Counted from the stretch's first letter, positions 6,718-15,280 are shown. The stretch is 23,749 nucleotides of DNA from Lachnospiraceae bacterium (GCA_015258095.1 JABZIV010000030.1:1-23749), one strand, 5' to 3'. Program-made: numbers and translations. Notes: generated by a model not told the origin, from the sequence alone.

Positions 6718-8889
6718 CTACAGATTCTTGTAGGCTCCTCTATACGTTCTTGCCGGTACAAAACCGAACTGCCCATAGAAATCCTTGAGTATCGTCCAAT
6801 CGATATTGACGGTCTCCACACCGATTTTACGAAGCTGTACCAGACCTTCATGCAGCAAATAATCTCCCACATGCCGTCCCCGGATTTTTTTTGCAATGCC
6901 AATAGGACCAAGTCCGCCATAGCCGGTCTTTGTCCCATTCCCATCCCGTGCCGCAGAAAGCATACAATAGCCAAGTACCTCCGTTCTCTCCGGATTCCAG
7001 AGCAGAAGCACTTCCTCCGATGCTTTTCCTTTCTCCAGCGCGTCTTCCGCTTCAAACGCCCACCGTCCCGGAAACTCCTCGTGCAGGAAGCGGAGCAATG
7101 CTTCCTTTTCGCCATGATAGACTTCCGCTGTACATTGCTTTTCCCAGGGAGAAGAATCAAACTCTTCTATCTTGTCATTACACTGTAATTTTCCTTCGAG
7201 ATCATAATGGTCTTCTGTATTGACTGTAAACCCGAGTCGGGTAAAGAAGCCGCATTTCTTTTCATCCGGAGCCGGAATTCCCGAAAAGAAATTTGCAAAA
7301 TCCTGTCCGACGAAAAGCTTCCGTATTCCTCTTTTTTGCAGAACTGCCGCGGTTTTTTGTAAAAGAACCGTTCCGTATCCTCTATTTCGATAGGCTTCTT
7401 CTACCGCAAAAATGGAAAGCCACGCTGTATCCGGATACAAGTTCTGATTTTGGGAAAGCTTCACTGCTGAAAAGCCGAGAACCCTTCCTGCATCCTTTCC
7501 TTTTCCTCCTTTTTTCATACACAGACTGCACTCCGGAGAAAACTCTCGATCCGAAAAAAGATGGGATTCCAACTTCTCATCATTTATGCCATACTCGGGG
7601 AAGAAACTCGCTTTGAGAAGTTCGGATACGCTATCCCGATCTGCTCTGTGAAAAGAAACGTACTCCATCGGATACGCATACTCCCACCAATTCTCTTTCA
7701 CAAGATAGGAAAGATCAAAGAGCATACAGCCGTCCGAATGCGCCATACACATCGCGATGGCTTCCGCTATCTTTCGGGGATTCTTCCTGTACTGATCCAG
7801 GAAAAGCGAATCGATGATTCGAGGGGTCTCCCTGCCGCCGGCAACCTTTTTTGCGAGCTCCGCGGCGCCCTCCACGCTGTACCAATCCGCCGGTCTTTTT
7901 TTCTCTCTTGCCTCAAGAATCGTCACTTCTTCATAGTAACACCCGGAAAAGAGGGTATCGATTTCCTCCGCATAAGCCGTTTTCCGCAGCTTCTCCCGTT
8001 CGCACCGGGGAAATTCATTTCCTTCATAAGACGGTAAAGCCCAGTTCGCACCCACCCGATCATAAAGCGGATACCAGGAACCGGTATAATCGCAAAACTC
8101 CACTTCCGGATAGGCAGAGAGGAGTTGTCGCACTTCCTGCATAAAATCATGAATAATCTGCATACGAAAGCTTAGAAAGGATCCGAAGTACTTCCCGGCT
8201 TTCTCCCGATATCCTTCTGCCGTTTTTTCTATCGTATAGATATCCTCCGGCCACTTCTCGTCTTTTATAGCACTATACTCCTCCCACTGCTTTCGGCTTT
8301 CTTCGCTAAAATCCGTACTCAACCCGACATAGCGCACGCGGTCAAGAACGATTCCGTCCGGATGATAGTGCTCCACAAATTCCCGTAAAAGAGACAGCGT
8401 ATAGTCCCGCACCTCTTTCTTCGCGGGATTCAGGAAAATCTCTCCGAAATCATCTATGCTGCCTACCGTATGGAGTCCCCCTACAGATGCACTTTCCCGA
8501 AGGACCGCTTTTCCGTCTTTCTCCAACCCATAAACCGTGCAGGCAAAGCCCTCCCGTGCGATTGCCGGCATCTCCGGATGCGGGTTTTCTTTGTTTCCCC
8601 CGGCAAAGGTATCAAAAGCGGCAAAGCACTTCATACCCATGCTCTTTATCACGGAGAAGCACTGCTCTACATAGTCCTTTTCCGGGAGAAAAGCACTGTC
8701 GTACTTCGCATAATGCGGCGCAATCGCACTCGGATAGAGTGCAAATCCCGTCGTATCCTTTACGGACAAAATAACCTCCGTCGTCCCGATTTCCCGACAT
8801 TTTTCCATAACTGACTGAAACTTTGCCAAGTCCAGAATCCATTCCTTGTTCGCACTAATCTCTACCCATACGGCAAAACGCTTCTCCAT
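6718..8889 (-). CDS. Three-domain fusion: GHL10-like glycoside hydrolase-type barrel plus two GNAT acetyltransferase domains
   Basis: Residues 1 to about 410 look like a family-10-like (GHL10/COG1649) TIM-barrel protein: FAVWVEI at the start, FGEIFLNPAKKEVRDY (148-163), and DGIVLDRVRY (178-187), where Asp183 is a candidate catalytic residue. Residues about 411-570 form a GNAT domain with AVEEAYRNRGYGTVLL (R501-x-x-G-x-G) and FFTRLGF. Residues about 585-720 form a second GNAT domain with RGRHVGDYLL, where His673 replaces the usual Gly of motif A, ending in FYGQFGF. No signal peptide is present. The ATG at 8889 is preferred over an in-frame TTG at 8904 because GGGGGA lies seven bases upstream. 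It follows the MalG-type permease by 23 bases in the operon. Known GNATs use acetyl-CoA; the acceptor here is probably a sugar or amino sugar (inference). The barrel may be hydrolytic or only binding. Confidence 0.82.
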   Translation of the reverse strand: MEKRFAVWVEISANKEWILDLAKFQSVMEKCREIGTTEVILSVKDTTGFALYPSAIAPHYAKYDSAFLPEKDYVEQCFSVIKSMGMKCFAAFDTFAGGNKENPHPEMPAIAREGFACTVYGLEKDGKAVLRESASVGGLHTVGSIDDFGEIFLNPAKKEVRDYTLSLLREFVEHYHPDGIVLDRVRYVGLSTDFSEESRKQWEEYSAIKDEKWPEDIYTIEKTAEGYREKAGKYFGSFLSFRMQIIHDFMQEVRQLLSAYPEVEFCDYTGSWYPLYDRVGANWALPSYEGNEFPRCEREKLRKTAYAEEIDTLFSGCYYEEVTILEAREKKRPADWYSVEGAAELAKKVAGGRETPRIIDSLFLDQYRKNPRKIAEAIAMCMAHSDGCMLFDLSYLVKENWWEYAYPMEYVSFHRADRDSVSELLKASFFPEYGINDEKLESHLFSDREFSPECSLCMKKGGKGKDAGRVLGFSAVKLSQNQNLYPDTAWLSIFAVEEAYRNRGYGTVLLQKTAAVLQKRGIRKLFVGQDFANFFSGIPAPDEKKCGFFTRLGFTVNTEDHYDLEGKLQCNDKIEEFDSSPWEKQCTAEVYHGEKEALLRFLHEEFPGRWAFEAEDALEKGKASEEVLLLWNPERTEVLGYCMLSAARDGNGTKTGYGGLGPIGIAKKIRGRHVGDYLLHEGLVQLRKIGVETVNIDWTILKDFYGQFGFVPARTYRGAYKNL

Positions 8890-8912
8890 ACTTCCATCCC
8901 CCAACGACTTCT

Positions 8913-9755
8913 TTATCCCTTAACGGCACCGCTTACCGCTTCAATATAGTTCTTCTGACAAAGCATAAAGACAAGAAGTACCGGAATAATGGAAATGACG
9001 GTTCCTGCCGCAACATAGCCGAACTTATAGCTGAAGGAGCCGTTCAAATACTGTAGCGCCGTTGCAAGCGGATATTTCTCCGGATCCTGCAAAACAATAA
9101 TGGGCCATAAGAAAGCGTTCCAGTTTCCGATAAAGTCGAAAATGATGATGGTCGATATACTGGGCATAATCCCCGGAATCATAATGGTCGCCCAGGTACG
9201 AAGCTCCCCTGCGCCGTCAATTCTCGCCGCTTCGATGAGTTCCTTCGGAATCCCGAGATAGGCCTGGCGAAGCAGGATAATACTGAACGCCTTCACGGAC
9301 GTCGGAAGAATGACACCGGCGTAAGTATTTAAAAGCTGTAACTTGGAAATCGTAAGATAATTGATAATCATTCCTGCTGCAGCCGGAATAATCAGTGTCG
9401 CAACCAGGAGACCGAAAACCACATTTTTCCCCTTAAAATCCATTGTGGCAAGCGGATAAGCGCACATCGCCGAGAAGAGTACATCGAGGAAGATGCCTGC
9501 GAAGGTAATGATAACCGTATTGCCAACATATTTTCCGAGATTCATGTACTCGATTACCCCGAAATAGTTCGATAAGGTAAAGTGCTTCAGCTGAAAATGC
9601 AAATCATAAATATTGGCTCCCGTTCGAAGGGAAGACAAAACCAGCCAGATAAAAGGTCCGGCACAAAGAAGTGCAACGAGACTCAGTAAAAGATAGGTTC
9701 CTATCCTTGACAGGATATGATCTTTCTTTTTAGAACTGCGATACGCTTTAGTCAT
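8913..9755 (-). CDS. Carbohydrate ABC transporter permease, MalG/UgpE type
   Basis: The 280-residue protein has six expected membrane segments and the cytoplasmic EAA loop (EAARIDGAGELRTWATIMIP from about residue 175) that contacts the transport ATPase. Family knowledge identifies it as the second permease of a CUT1-type oligosaccharide importer. It overlaps the MalF-type permease gene by eight bases, with GGGGGATGA upstream of its start. The encoded pair works with the lipoprotein two genes upstream. No ATP-binding subunit is encoded in the locus. Confidence 0.95.
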   Translation of the reverse strand: MTKAYRSSKKKDHILSRIGTYLLLSLVALLCAGPFIWLVLSSLRTGANIYDLHFQLKHFTLSNYFGVIEYMNLGKYVGNTVIITFAGIFLDVLFSAMCAYPLATMDFKGKNVVFGLLVATLIIPAAAGMIINYLTISKLQLLNTYAGVILPTSVKAFSIILLRQAYLGIPKELIEAARIDGAGELRTWATIMIPGIMPSISTIIIFDFIGNWNAFLWPIIVLQDPEKYPLATALQYLNGSFSYKFGYVAAGTVISIIPVLLVFMLCQKNYIEAVSGAVKG

Positions 9756-10653
9756 TGTTCGTCATCCCCCCTCTTCTACCATATACAAACACCGCAATAC
9801 TCAGTAAGGTCGTAAGAACTCCCTGGATGGCGCCGATAGCCGCAGCGTATCCGAACTGGAAATCCCCGAAGGCCTTTGTATAGGAATAATAGTTGATCAC
9901 CATCGTAGCATTGTTCGGTCCGCCTTTCGTCAGGACGAAAACAACGTCAAATACGGCGATGGCGGAGATAACGGAATTTAAGGTACAAAGCCAGATATAA
10001 GGCTTTAAAAGCGGAATTTTAATTTTAAAAATCGTCTGAATGAGGTTCGCGCCGTCAATTTCCGCCGCTTCCGTCAGTTCTTCCGGAATTCCCTGCAACC
10101 CGGCGAGATACATCATCATATAGTAACCGAGTCCCTGCCAGACAGTAATAAACATAAGACAAGGCATAGCGGCATATTTGCTGTTTAAGAATCCAAGCGG
10201 TTGCGTGATAAAGTGCCAATCCGAAAGCATGGTGTTGATGACACCGTGCGTATCAAAAATGAATCCCCACATGATGGAAACGGCAACCATGGAAGTGACT
10301 ACTGGAATATAGAATAAAGTACGGAATACATTGATTCCCGGCAGCTTCTGATTAACAAGAAGCGCCAGCAAAATCGATAAAATCTGAATAACCGGTACGA
10401 TAACAACGAAAACTACCGAGTTTTTTATGGAAATCAAAAACTCACGGTCATGAAAAGCTTCTATAAAATTCTCGAATCCTATGAATCTGGTCTGTCCCAA
10501 AACCGAATAATCATAGAACATCAGAATCAAACTGCCAATAATAGGAATAATGGTAAATACGGTTAAAATCAATAATGCAGGAGTCATAAACGCATAGGCT
10601 TTCAAAGTTTCTACTCTTTTTCTTCTGCTCATTGTCCCTGCGGTTTTCGCCAT
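9748..10653 (-). CDS. Carbohydrate ABC transporter permease, MalF/UgpA type
   Basis: The 301-residue protein carries a short basic N-terminus, six predicted membrane segments and an EAA motif (EAAEIDGANLIQTIFKIKIP, starting near residue 195). It is the first permease of a CUT1 importer and heterodimerises with the product of the overlapping downstream gene. AGGAGGGA lies just upstream of the ATG. A stem-loop between this gene and the binding-protein gene probably lowers its expression relative to the lipoprotein. Confidence 0.95.
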   Translation of the reverse strand: MAKTAGTMSRRKRVETLKAYAFMTPALLILTVFTIIPIIGSLILMFYDYSVLGQTRFIGFENFIEAFHDREFLISIKNSVVFVVIVPVIQILSILLALLVNQKLPGINVFRTLFYIPVVTSMVAVSIMWGFIFDTHGVINTMLSDWHFITQPLGFLNSKYAAMPCLMFITVWQGLGYYMMMYLAGLQGIPEELTEAAEIDGANLIQTIFKIKIPLLKPYIWLCTLNSVISAIAVFDVVFVLTKGGPNNATMVINYYSYTKAFGDFQFGYAAAIGAIQGVLTTLLSIAVFVYGRRGGMTNND

Positions 10654-10674
10654 GGGGTCTCCCTCCTAGAAAGA

Positions 10675-10698
10675 ATTCCCCGGACATCGCCGGGGAAT
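10675..10698 (-). terminator. Intercistronic stem-loop between binding-protein and permease genes
   Basis: ATTCCCCGG (10675-10683) and its perfect complement (10690-10698) form a nine-bp GC-rich stem with a six-base loop. On the minus strand it is followed by TCTTTCT, a weak U-rich stretch, then by the permease Shine-Dalgarno. This placement is typical of a partial terminator or mRNA-stabilising hairpin that keeps binding-protein levels above permease levels. Confidence 0.7.
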
Positions 10699-10724
10699 CT
10701 TTGCCTGCTCTATTCCATTCTACT

Positions 10725-12020
10725 TTACTTCTTCAAGAGTTTATTGACATCCTGCTCACCCTGATCAAGGGACTTCTGGATGTCCTCACCGTTGATGATG
10801 ACTGCCTGGTAAACCTTGTTCACCGCATCCTGAATAATGGACTGGTTTGCTACACCAAGGGAGAAATCCTTGGATGTCCGGCTGGCTTCCGCAGACATCG
10901 CACTTGCTTGTCCTTCCAGTGTGGAAGTATCGGAGGTGAAGAAGGAATCCTCACTTGCCTTCGTGGTAGACGGGAAAATCGATACTTTCTTACAGAAAGC
11001 AAGCTGATTCTCATCGTTTGTGATATAGTTTGCAAACTTGATGGCTTCTTCCTGATGCTTACTCTTTGACGGAACAACGAGATTCATCAGCGGGTTACGG
11101 CTCAGTCCGTTTGCTCCTGTCAGCGGCTTGGAAACGGCAATTGTCTTATAGATATCCGGTGCCTCATCCTTAATTCTTCCGAGAGAAGAACCGGAGGAAC
11201 TTACGATCGCCAATTTACCGGATTCAAAAAGCTTCAATGCCTCATCCCATGAACCCCAGTTATTCTTCGGGATAACCCCTTCATCCGTATACTGCTTATA
11301 GTTCTTTAACAGCTCGGCAACTTCCGGGGTATTGAAAGCAGCTGCCGTGCCTTCTTTGTTCAATACCGGAAGATTTTCCTCGAATAGAATGTTGAAGAAC
11401 TCATCCGGCTGGAAGAGATACGCGCCGGTCTTGTCATAGAACTCTTTAGACTCTTTCAAAGCGTCATTAAACGTCTTCGGTACTTCCATTCCGGCCTTTT
11501 CAAACAAATCCTTGTTGTAGAACATGATGTCCGGTGATGCATACCAAGGGAAGGCATATACAGAGTCTCCAATCTTTGCCGACTCCCAAAGGTCCTTCAC
11601 ATAGATGCTCTTCTGCTCCTCCGTTGCCGCCTTATTCAAGTCAACCAATGCCCCCTGCCCTGCCAGAGTAAGCGCCATCTGGGTATTTAAATTCACCACA
11701 TCCGGAGCGGTTCCGCCGGCAACAGCCGCAACCAACTTCGACTGTACATCCGCAAAAGGAATATCGGTCCAGTTGATCTTCACTCCCTTATTTTCCTCTT
11801 CATATTTCTGAATCAATTCATTAAAGAAATCGCCGAAGTTCGCCTTCAAATCGATTGTCCAGAAATCCAGAGTCACCGCCTCTCCGCTTTTCTCCTCCGT
11901 CTTCTCTGCTTTGGCACTCTCGGATGCATTCTCTGCCCCCTTCTTCGCGCCGCCACAGCCGACAAGCAAGGATGCTGCCATCACTGCGCTAAGTACTGCA
12001 CTTAACAGTCTTTTCTTCAT
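10725..12020 (-). CDS. Extracellular solute-binding lipoprotein of a sugar ABC importer (family 1)
   Basis: The 431-residue protein starts with a lipoprotein signal peptide (MKKRLLSAV, hydrophobic core, LVGC lipobox with Cys22), then a Glu/Lys/Ser-rich linker and a MalE-like binding protein fold with LDFWTIDLK at the start, APDVVNLN, DIMFYNKDLFEKAGMEVPKTF, and GKLAIVSSSG. It would capture an oligosaccharide at the outer face of the membrane and deliver it to the two permeases downstream. The strong GGGAGG site and 12-base gap after the hexosaminidase gene support one transcript. Ligand specificity cannot be read from sequence; the gene neighbours favour a GlcNAc-containing glycan (inference). 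Confidence 0.96.
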   Translation of the reverse strand: MKKRLLSAVLSAVMAASLLVGCGGAKKGAENASESAKAEKTEEKSGEAVTLDFWTIDLKANFGDFFNELIQKYEEENKGVKINWTDIPFADVQSKLVAAVAGGTAPDVVNLNTQMALTLAGQGALVDLNKAATEEQKSIYVKDLWESAKIGDSVYAFPWYASPDIMFYNKDLFEKAGMEVPKTFNDALKESKEFYDKTGAYLFQPDEFFNILFEENLPVLNKEGTAAAFNTPEVAELLKNYKQYTDEGVIPKNNWGSWDEALKLFESGKLAIVSSSGSSLGRIKDEAPDIYKTIAVSKPLTGANGLSRNPLMNLVVPSKSKHQEEAIKFANYITNDENQLAFCKKVSIFPSTTKASEDSFFTSDTSTLEGQASAMSAEASRTSKDFSLGVANQSIIQDAVNKVYQAVIINGEDIQKSLDQGEQDVNKLLKK

Positions 12021-12032
12021 TTTCTGCCTCCC

Positions 12033-13913
12033 TTATATTTTTGATGTTGAAACAATATCCGTCCACAAGTTGTAATTCAAGCTTTGGATATTATTGTTCT
12101 CAAAGTAATGAAACGGTTTTACCGGCTCATCGAGCTCCATGACAGCGGGAATCTCTTTTCTAAGATACGCCTGCAAAATTCCCTGTACATCTTTTAATCT
12201 CTGCATAAGTCCGCCGAGACGAACCGTCTGCACTTCAAATCCGAAGGACTTATTCTCCCTGTTCCACTGTGCCCGAAAACTTGCATAGAACGCTTCCATA
12301 CGTTTAAGAAGCAGTGGAATCTCCTGCTCCGTAATCTCCAGCAAAGTTTTCTCGTCCTTTGCAAGATAGGCGCTTCGAATGCGCTTTCCGAGATCCGCTT
12401 TCCTCTCCAGAACCAGTGCAAGACACCTCGCCGTCTCCAGAATGTAGGTGAAAGCACTTCCTTCGCACGCCCGAATCACTCTTTCCAGTTTCTCGCCAAC
12501 TTCCCGGAAACGCTCCGCCGTATCTTCCCGAAGCACGGAATCAAAGGTACCGAGCAAGGGGTCATTGTACAGAAGATACTTTGATGCATTGTTATGCGTC
12601 TCTCCGCTTTCACAGTACGGATTCACCTCATCCAGCAGGAGAAACTCCTGTAAACTGTACCCGCTAAGCTTCTGAAAAGCTTCTTCAGGCATCTTACTAT
12701 TATAGGCTATATTGGCATCGATATACAAGGTTGGAAGAACACTAAATGCACTGGCTTCCGCACCGTCATCTCCCCAAGCCGTAATAGTAACCGAAGAAAT
12801 ACCGGCTTTCTTACAGGCACCGAGTGCCGCCTTCCCCGCCGCTATACTATAGCGATTATGCGGCACGAAACCGGTCCACTTCCATGCGCCGCCGACAAAG
12901 GCTACCCGATCCGCAAGCTTCCGGTGTCGACGAATATTTTCCGTATAGTGTGCTTCCTCTGTTGAATAATAATCCCAGTAGCCAAGCTCCACTTCCTCCG
13001 GAACGGCGACCTCAGAAAGCGGTTTCTCCTCACTTCCATAATACGCACCATCTCCTGCAAGCCGGAAGAACATATCACTCCACATCTGCACCGTATAGCC
13101 ATACTCCCGGCAGATTTCCAAAACTTTCTTAAGATGCCGCTGCATGATTTCCTGCCGATTTCTGTAACCATGCTTCTTCAGATACTTTCCAAGCCCCAGC
13201 ATCTCCGCTTCATCCATGCCGATATTGATTTTCCGGGAACGAAACGCCTCCGCTACGGAACGAATGAGATGCCTCAGAAGCTCCTCCGTTCTGCTATCCT
13301 CGGGAAGCAGGATGTCGTTCACATCAATACTCTTCTGATACTCTTCGTATCTTGTAATCTGGTTCAGATGTGCCAGTGTCTGAATAAAGGGACGAAGGCT
13401 AATCCCGAAAAGCGCCGCATAGTCATCCAGCTCTTTTATTTCCTTGCGGCTGAGCCTTCCCCGCATATAACCGAAGTACGGCTCTCCTTCCACCTCTATC
13501 GTGTCTTCCAGATACAGGCCGACAAAACTGTAGCCGAGATATGCCGCGATACGAATCAGTCGTTTCACCGTATCTGTGCGTAGCACGGCATTCCGGGAAA
13601 GGTCAAACATCATGCCGAATTCCGAAAACGCACAGTGCTCCACAATATTTTTCTCCTCAGCGGATGCAAGAGAAAGAGCATATAAAAGCGCCCGTAAAAG
13701 GGCAGGTCTCGTATGATAGGCAATTTCCCCTCCGCCTTCCTGAAAAGAAATACGGAAGCCCTCCTCTTCCTGAAAATGAATCCGATACTTCCTCTGTAAA
13801 GGACTGCTTTCGGCTATATCCTCCGCAGAAAAAGAGAGATAGGGAGCAAGTTCAACCGCTTCTCTCAGCATCGCCCGGATATCCTCTTCGCAATGCACAA
13901 GTTCCAAGACCAT
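12033..13913 (-). CDS. GH20-type beta-N-acetylhexosaminidase, cytoplasmic
   Basis: The 626-residue protein has an N-terminal alpha/beta domain, a TIM barrel and a helical C-terminal extension. The barrel begins with FGMMFDLSRNAV (99-110), continues with GLYLEDTIE, and contains the Asp-Glu pair typical of GH20 (INIGMDEAEM, Asp234/Glu235). In that family Glu is the general acid and Asp orients the substrate 2-acetamido group. Further support comes from MWSDMF and the tryptophans around WKWTGF and AWGDDGAEAS. It has no signal peptide, so it should cut imported oligosaccharides inside the cell. It is the first gene behind the promoter at 13975-14002 and precedes the binding-protein gene by 12 bases. 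The start is the ATG at 13913, with GGAGGG only four bases upstream, a short but usable spacing. Confidence 0.85.
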   Translation of the reverse strand: MVLELVHCEEDIRAMLREAVELAPYLSFSAEDIAESSPLQRKYRIHFQEEEGFRISFQEGGGEIAYHTRPALLRALLYALSLASAEEKNIVEHCAFSEFGMMFDLSRNAVLRTDTVKRLIRIAAYLGYSFVGLYLEDTIEVEGEPYFGYMRGRLSRKEIKELDDYAALFGISLRPFIQTLAHLNQITRYEEYQKSIDVNDILLPEDSRTEELLRHLIRSVAEAFRSRKINIGMDEAEMLGLGKYLKKHGYRNRQEIMQRHLKKVLEICREYGYTVQMWSDMFFRLAGDGAYYGSEEKPLSEVAVPEEVELGYWDYYSTEEAHYTENIRRHRKLADRVAFVGGAWKWTGFVPHNRYSIAAGKAALGACKKAGISSVTITAWGDDGAEASAFSVLPTLYIDANIAYNSKMPEEAFQKLSGYSLQEFLLLDEVNPYCESGETHNNASKYLLYNDPLLGTFDSVLREDTAERFREVGEKLERVIRACEGSAFTYILETARCLALVLERKADLGKRIRSAYLAKDEKTLLEITEQEIPLLLKRMEAFYASFRAQWNRENKSFGFEVQTVRLGGLMQRLKDVQGILQAYLRKEIPAVMELDEPVKPFHYFENNNIQSLNYNLWTDIVSTSKI

Positions 13914-13974
13914 AAGCCCTCCTATCTCTTCCGGATTCTTCAGTATAAATACAAAATATTTTTTCTGAATCCAT

Positions 13975-14002
13975 ATTATAGCAAGATTTTTTTACCATTC
14001 AA
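13975..14002 (-). promoter_or_regulatory. Sigma-A promoter for the glycan-use operon
   Basis: On the minus strand a TTGAAT -35 box (13997-14002) and a perfect TATAAT -10 box (13975-13980) are separated by 16 bases. The expected start lies near 13968, giving a leader of about 55 bases before the hexosaminidase ATG. Confidence 0.75.
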
Positions 14003-14008
14003 GAATGG
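13995..14008. promoter_or_regulatory. Candidate operator: 14-bp palindrome over the -35 box
   Basis: CCATTC (13995-14000) and GAATGG (14003-14008) are perfect inverted copies around a two-base centre and cover the -35 hexamer of the operon promoter. A repressor bound there would block RNA polymerase. The arms are short, so chance is possible. Confidence 0.4.
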
Positions 14009-14053
14009 ATACCGCACTCTTTATGATTTTAAATACAGCTTTTTCCTTAAATA

Positions 14054-15130
14054 TTAATGTAGATTTTTCTTCTTTAGAAAAGAAAGCAAGCGTTCCGCCA
14101 TTTTCTCCTGCGTTCTCTCACTCGGATGCTCCGCAGCGCCCATCCCGTCTTCCGGGGCCTGTAGAGGTAGGGGGAGGAACTCCACTTTACACTGCTCCGC
14201 GACCTCCTTCACCCGTTCCATAAGGGTCTGCTCCATTACCCCGTAAAGAAGAAGAATAGGAGAATCCGGAAACACTTCCTGTAGACGCTGCACAAAAGCA
14301 CGATACTTCTCTACAAAGGCTTCCTCCCGCTCCGAAATTCTCCTTGTATAACTTGCGTCATTGGTTCCGAGATTGATTACAATATAGTCCGGAGCACACT
14401 CTCCATTCTGCTTTGTCAAGGCGATGCTTCTCTTTACTTCCTCGTAGGGAAAGATTTCCGGAAGAATCTGCTCCGTCAAAGGCTGAAGCTCTTCGGCAGG
14501 AATCCAACGGGAGAGAACCCCGTTTCCGCTGAAGCAAACGATGGTCTTCTCTGCACCAAGCTTCTCCGCCGTTTTGTACGCATACGCCTTGCTTACATCT
14601 TCCTCCTCCGTACAGAATGCACTCTCTCCATTCACGCCGTCTACCCCGTAGCCCGCCGTAATGGAATCCCCGATAAAGAGAAGATGCGGTTTCTGCTTCG
14701 CATCCCCGCTCAGTACGTTACTCTCTTCCTGTTCTCCGTTTTCCTCTACAGGATCAGAAAAGGAAGCGGGAGAAATCCATATCCTTCCGTCCAGACGAAT
14801 ACCCGAAATCCAAACTTTTCCATATTGTTCTTCCGTGAGTTTCAGGATTCGGATGGAAACTTCCTCTTCCGAACTTTCCGGATAAAGTACACACTCCTTT
14901 TTCCCGGGAAAAACCTGTACCTTGTACTGCATTCTCTCTCCGTTGACAAAAACCGCAAAGAAGGCGTCCTCTTCTCTCCCTTTGCTTTCTCCCTCCATCT
15001 CTATGACAATCTCTTTTGCCGATGTTGTAAATTCTATGCCGGAAGCGGACCAGCAAAGGCGAAGCCCTTTCTCTTCTATTTCCGTGATACCGAATGTTCT
15101 GATTCCGTTTCTTTCAAGCAAGTTCTCCAT
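14054..15130 (-). CDS. SGNH/GDSL hydrolase with N-terminal CE2-like domain (carbohydrate esterase)
   Basis: The 358-residue protein has an N-terminal beta-rich domain (about 1-145) like the jelly roll of CE2 acetyl esterases and a C-terminal SGNH hydrolase domain. Landmarks are FIGDSITAGYG (Ser156 nucleophile), SGNGV at 201-205 (oxyanion Gly/Asn), NLGTND at 253-258, and EHPS at 334-337 with His335 as the catalytic His. CE2 enzymes remove acetyl groups from polysaccharide or oligosaccharide hydroxyls. There is no signal peptide, so it probably deacetylates imported sugars in the cytoplasm. GGAGGA lies about 11 bases before the ATG. No clear terminator separates it from the hexosaminidase promoter 140 bases downstream, so it is probably part of the same regulon. 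Confidence 0.85.
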   Translation of the reverse strand: MENLLERNGIRTFGITEIEEKGLRLCWSASGIEFTTSAKEIVIEMEGESKGREEDAFFAVFVNGERMQYKVQVFPGKKECVLYPESSEEEVSIRILKLTEEQYGKVWISGIRLDGRIWISPASFSDPVEENGEQEESNVLSGDAKQKPHLLFIGDSITAGYGVDGVNGESAFCTEEEDVSKAYAYKTAEKLGAEKTIVCFSGNGVLSRWIPAEELQPLTEQILPEIFPYEEVKRSIALTKQNGECAPDYIVINLGTNDASYTRRISEREEAFVEKYRAFVQRLQEVFPDSPILLLYGVMEQTLMERVKEVAEQCKVEFLPLPLQAPEDGMGAAEHPSERTQEKMAERLLSFLKKKNLH

Positions 15131-15200
15131 CCTAAACTATTCCTCCAATCCCCGGATTTCTTCTATGAAAAGTACCGACTAATCGCTCCTATTGTTCAGT

Positions 15201-15229
15201 AGTATAGGCGTTTCCGTCCCTATTTTCCA
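15201..15229 (-). promoter_or_regulatory. Probable promoter of the SGNH esterase gene
   Basis: On the minus strand TGGAAA (15224-15229) and TATACT (15201-15206) are spaced by 17 bases, matching four of six and five of six consensus positions. It would give a leader of roughly 65 bases. Confidence 0.45.
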
Positions 15230-15247
15230 TGTTTCGGGTAAAAGGGA

Positions 15248-15265
15248 GGCGGAAAATTTTCCGCC
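15248..15265. promoter_or_regulatory. 18-bp perfect palindrome, candidate operator between divergent genes
   Basis: GGCGGAAAATTTTCCGCC is its own reverse complement over all 18 bases. It lies midway between the divergent esterase and nicotinamidase-like genes, upstream of the esterase promoter and over the -35 region of the plus-strand promoter. It has no loop, so a protein-binding site is more likely than an RNA hairpin. Confidence 0.6.
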
Positions 15266-15280
15266 GTTCCGGACTTTTTC

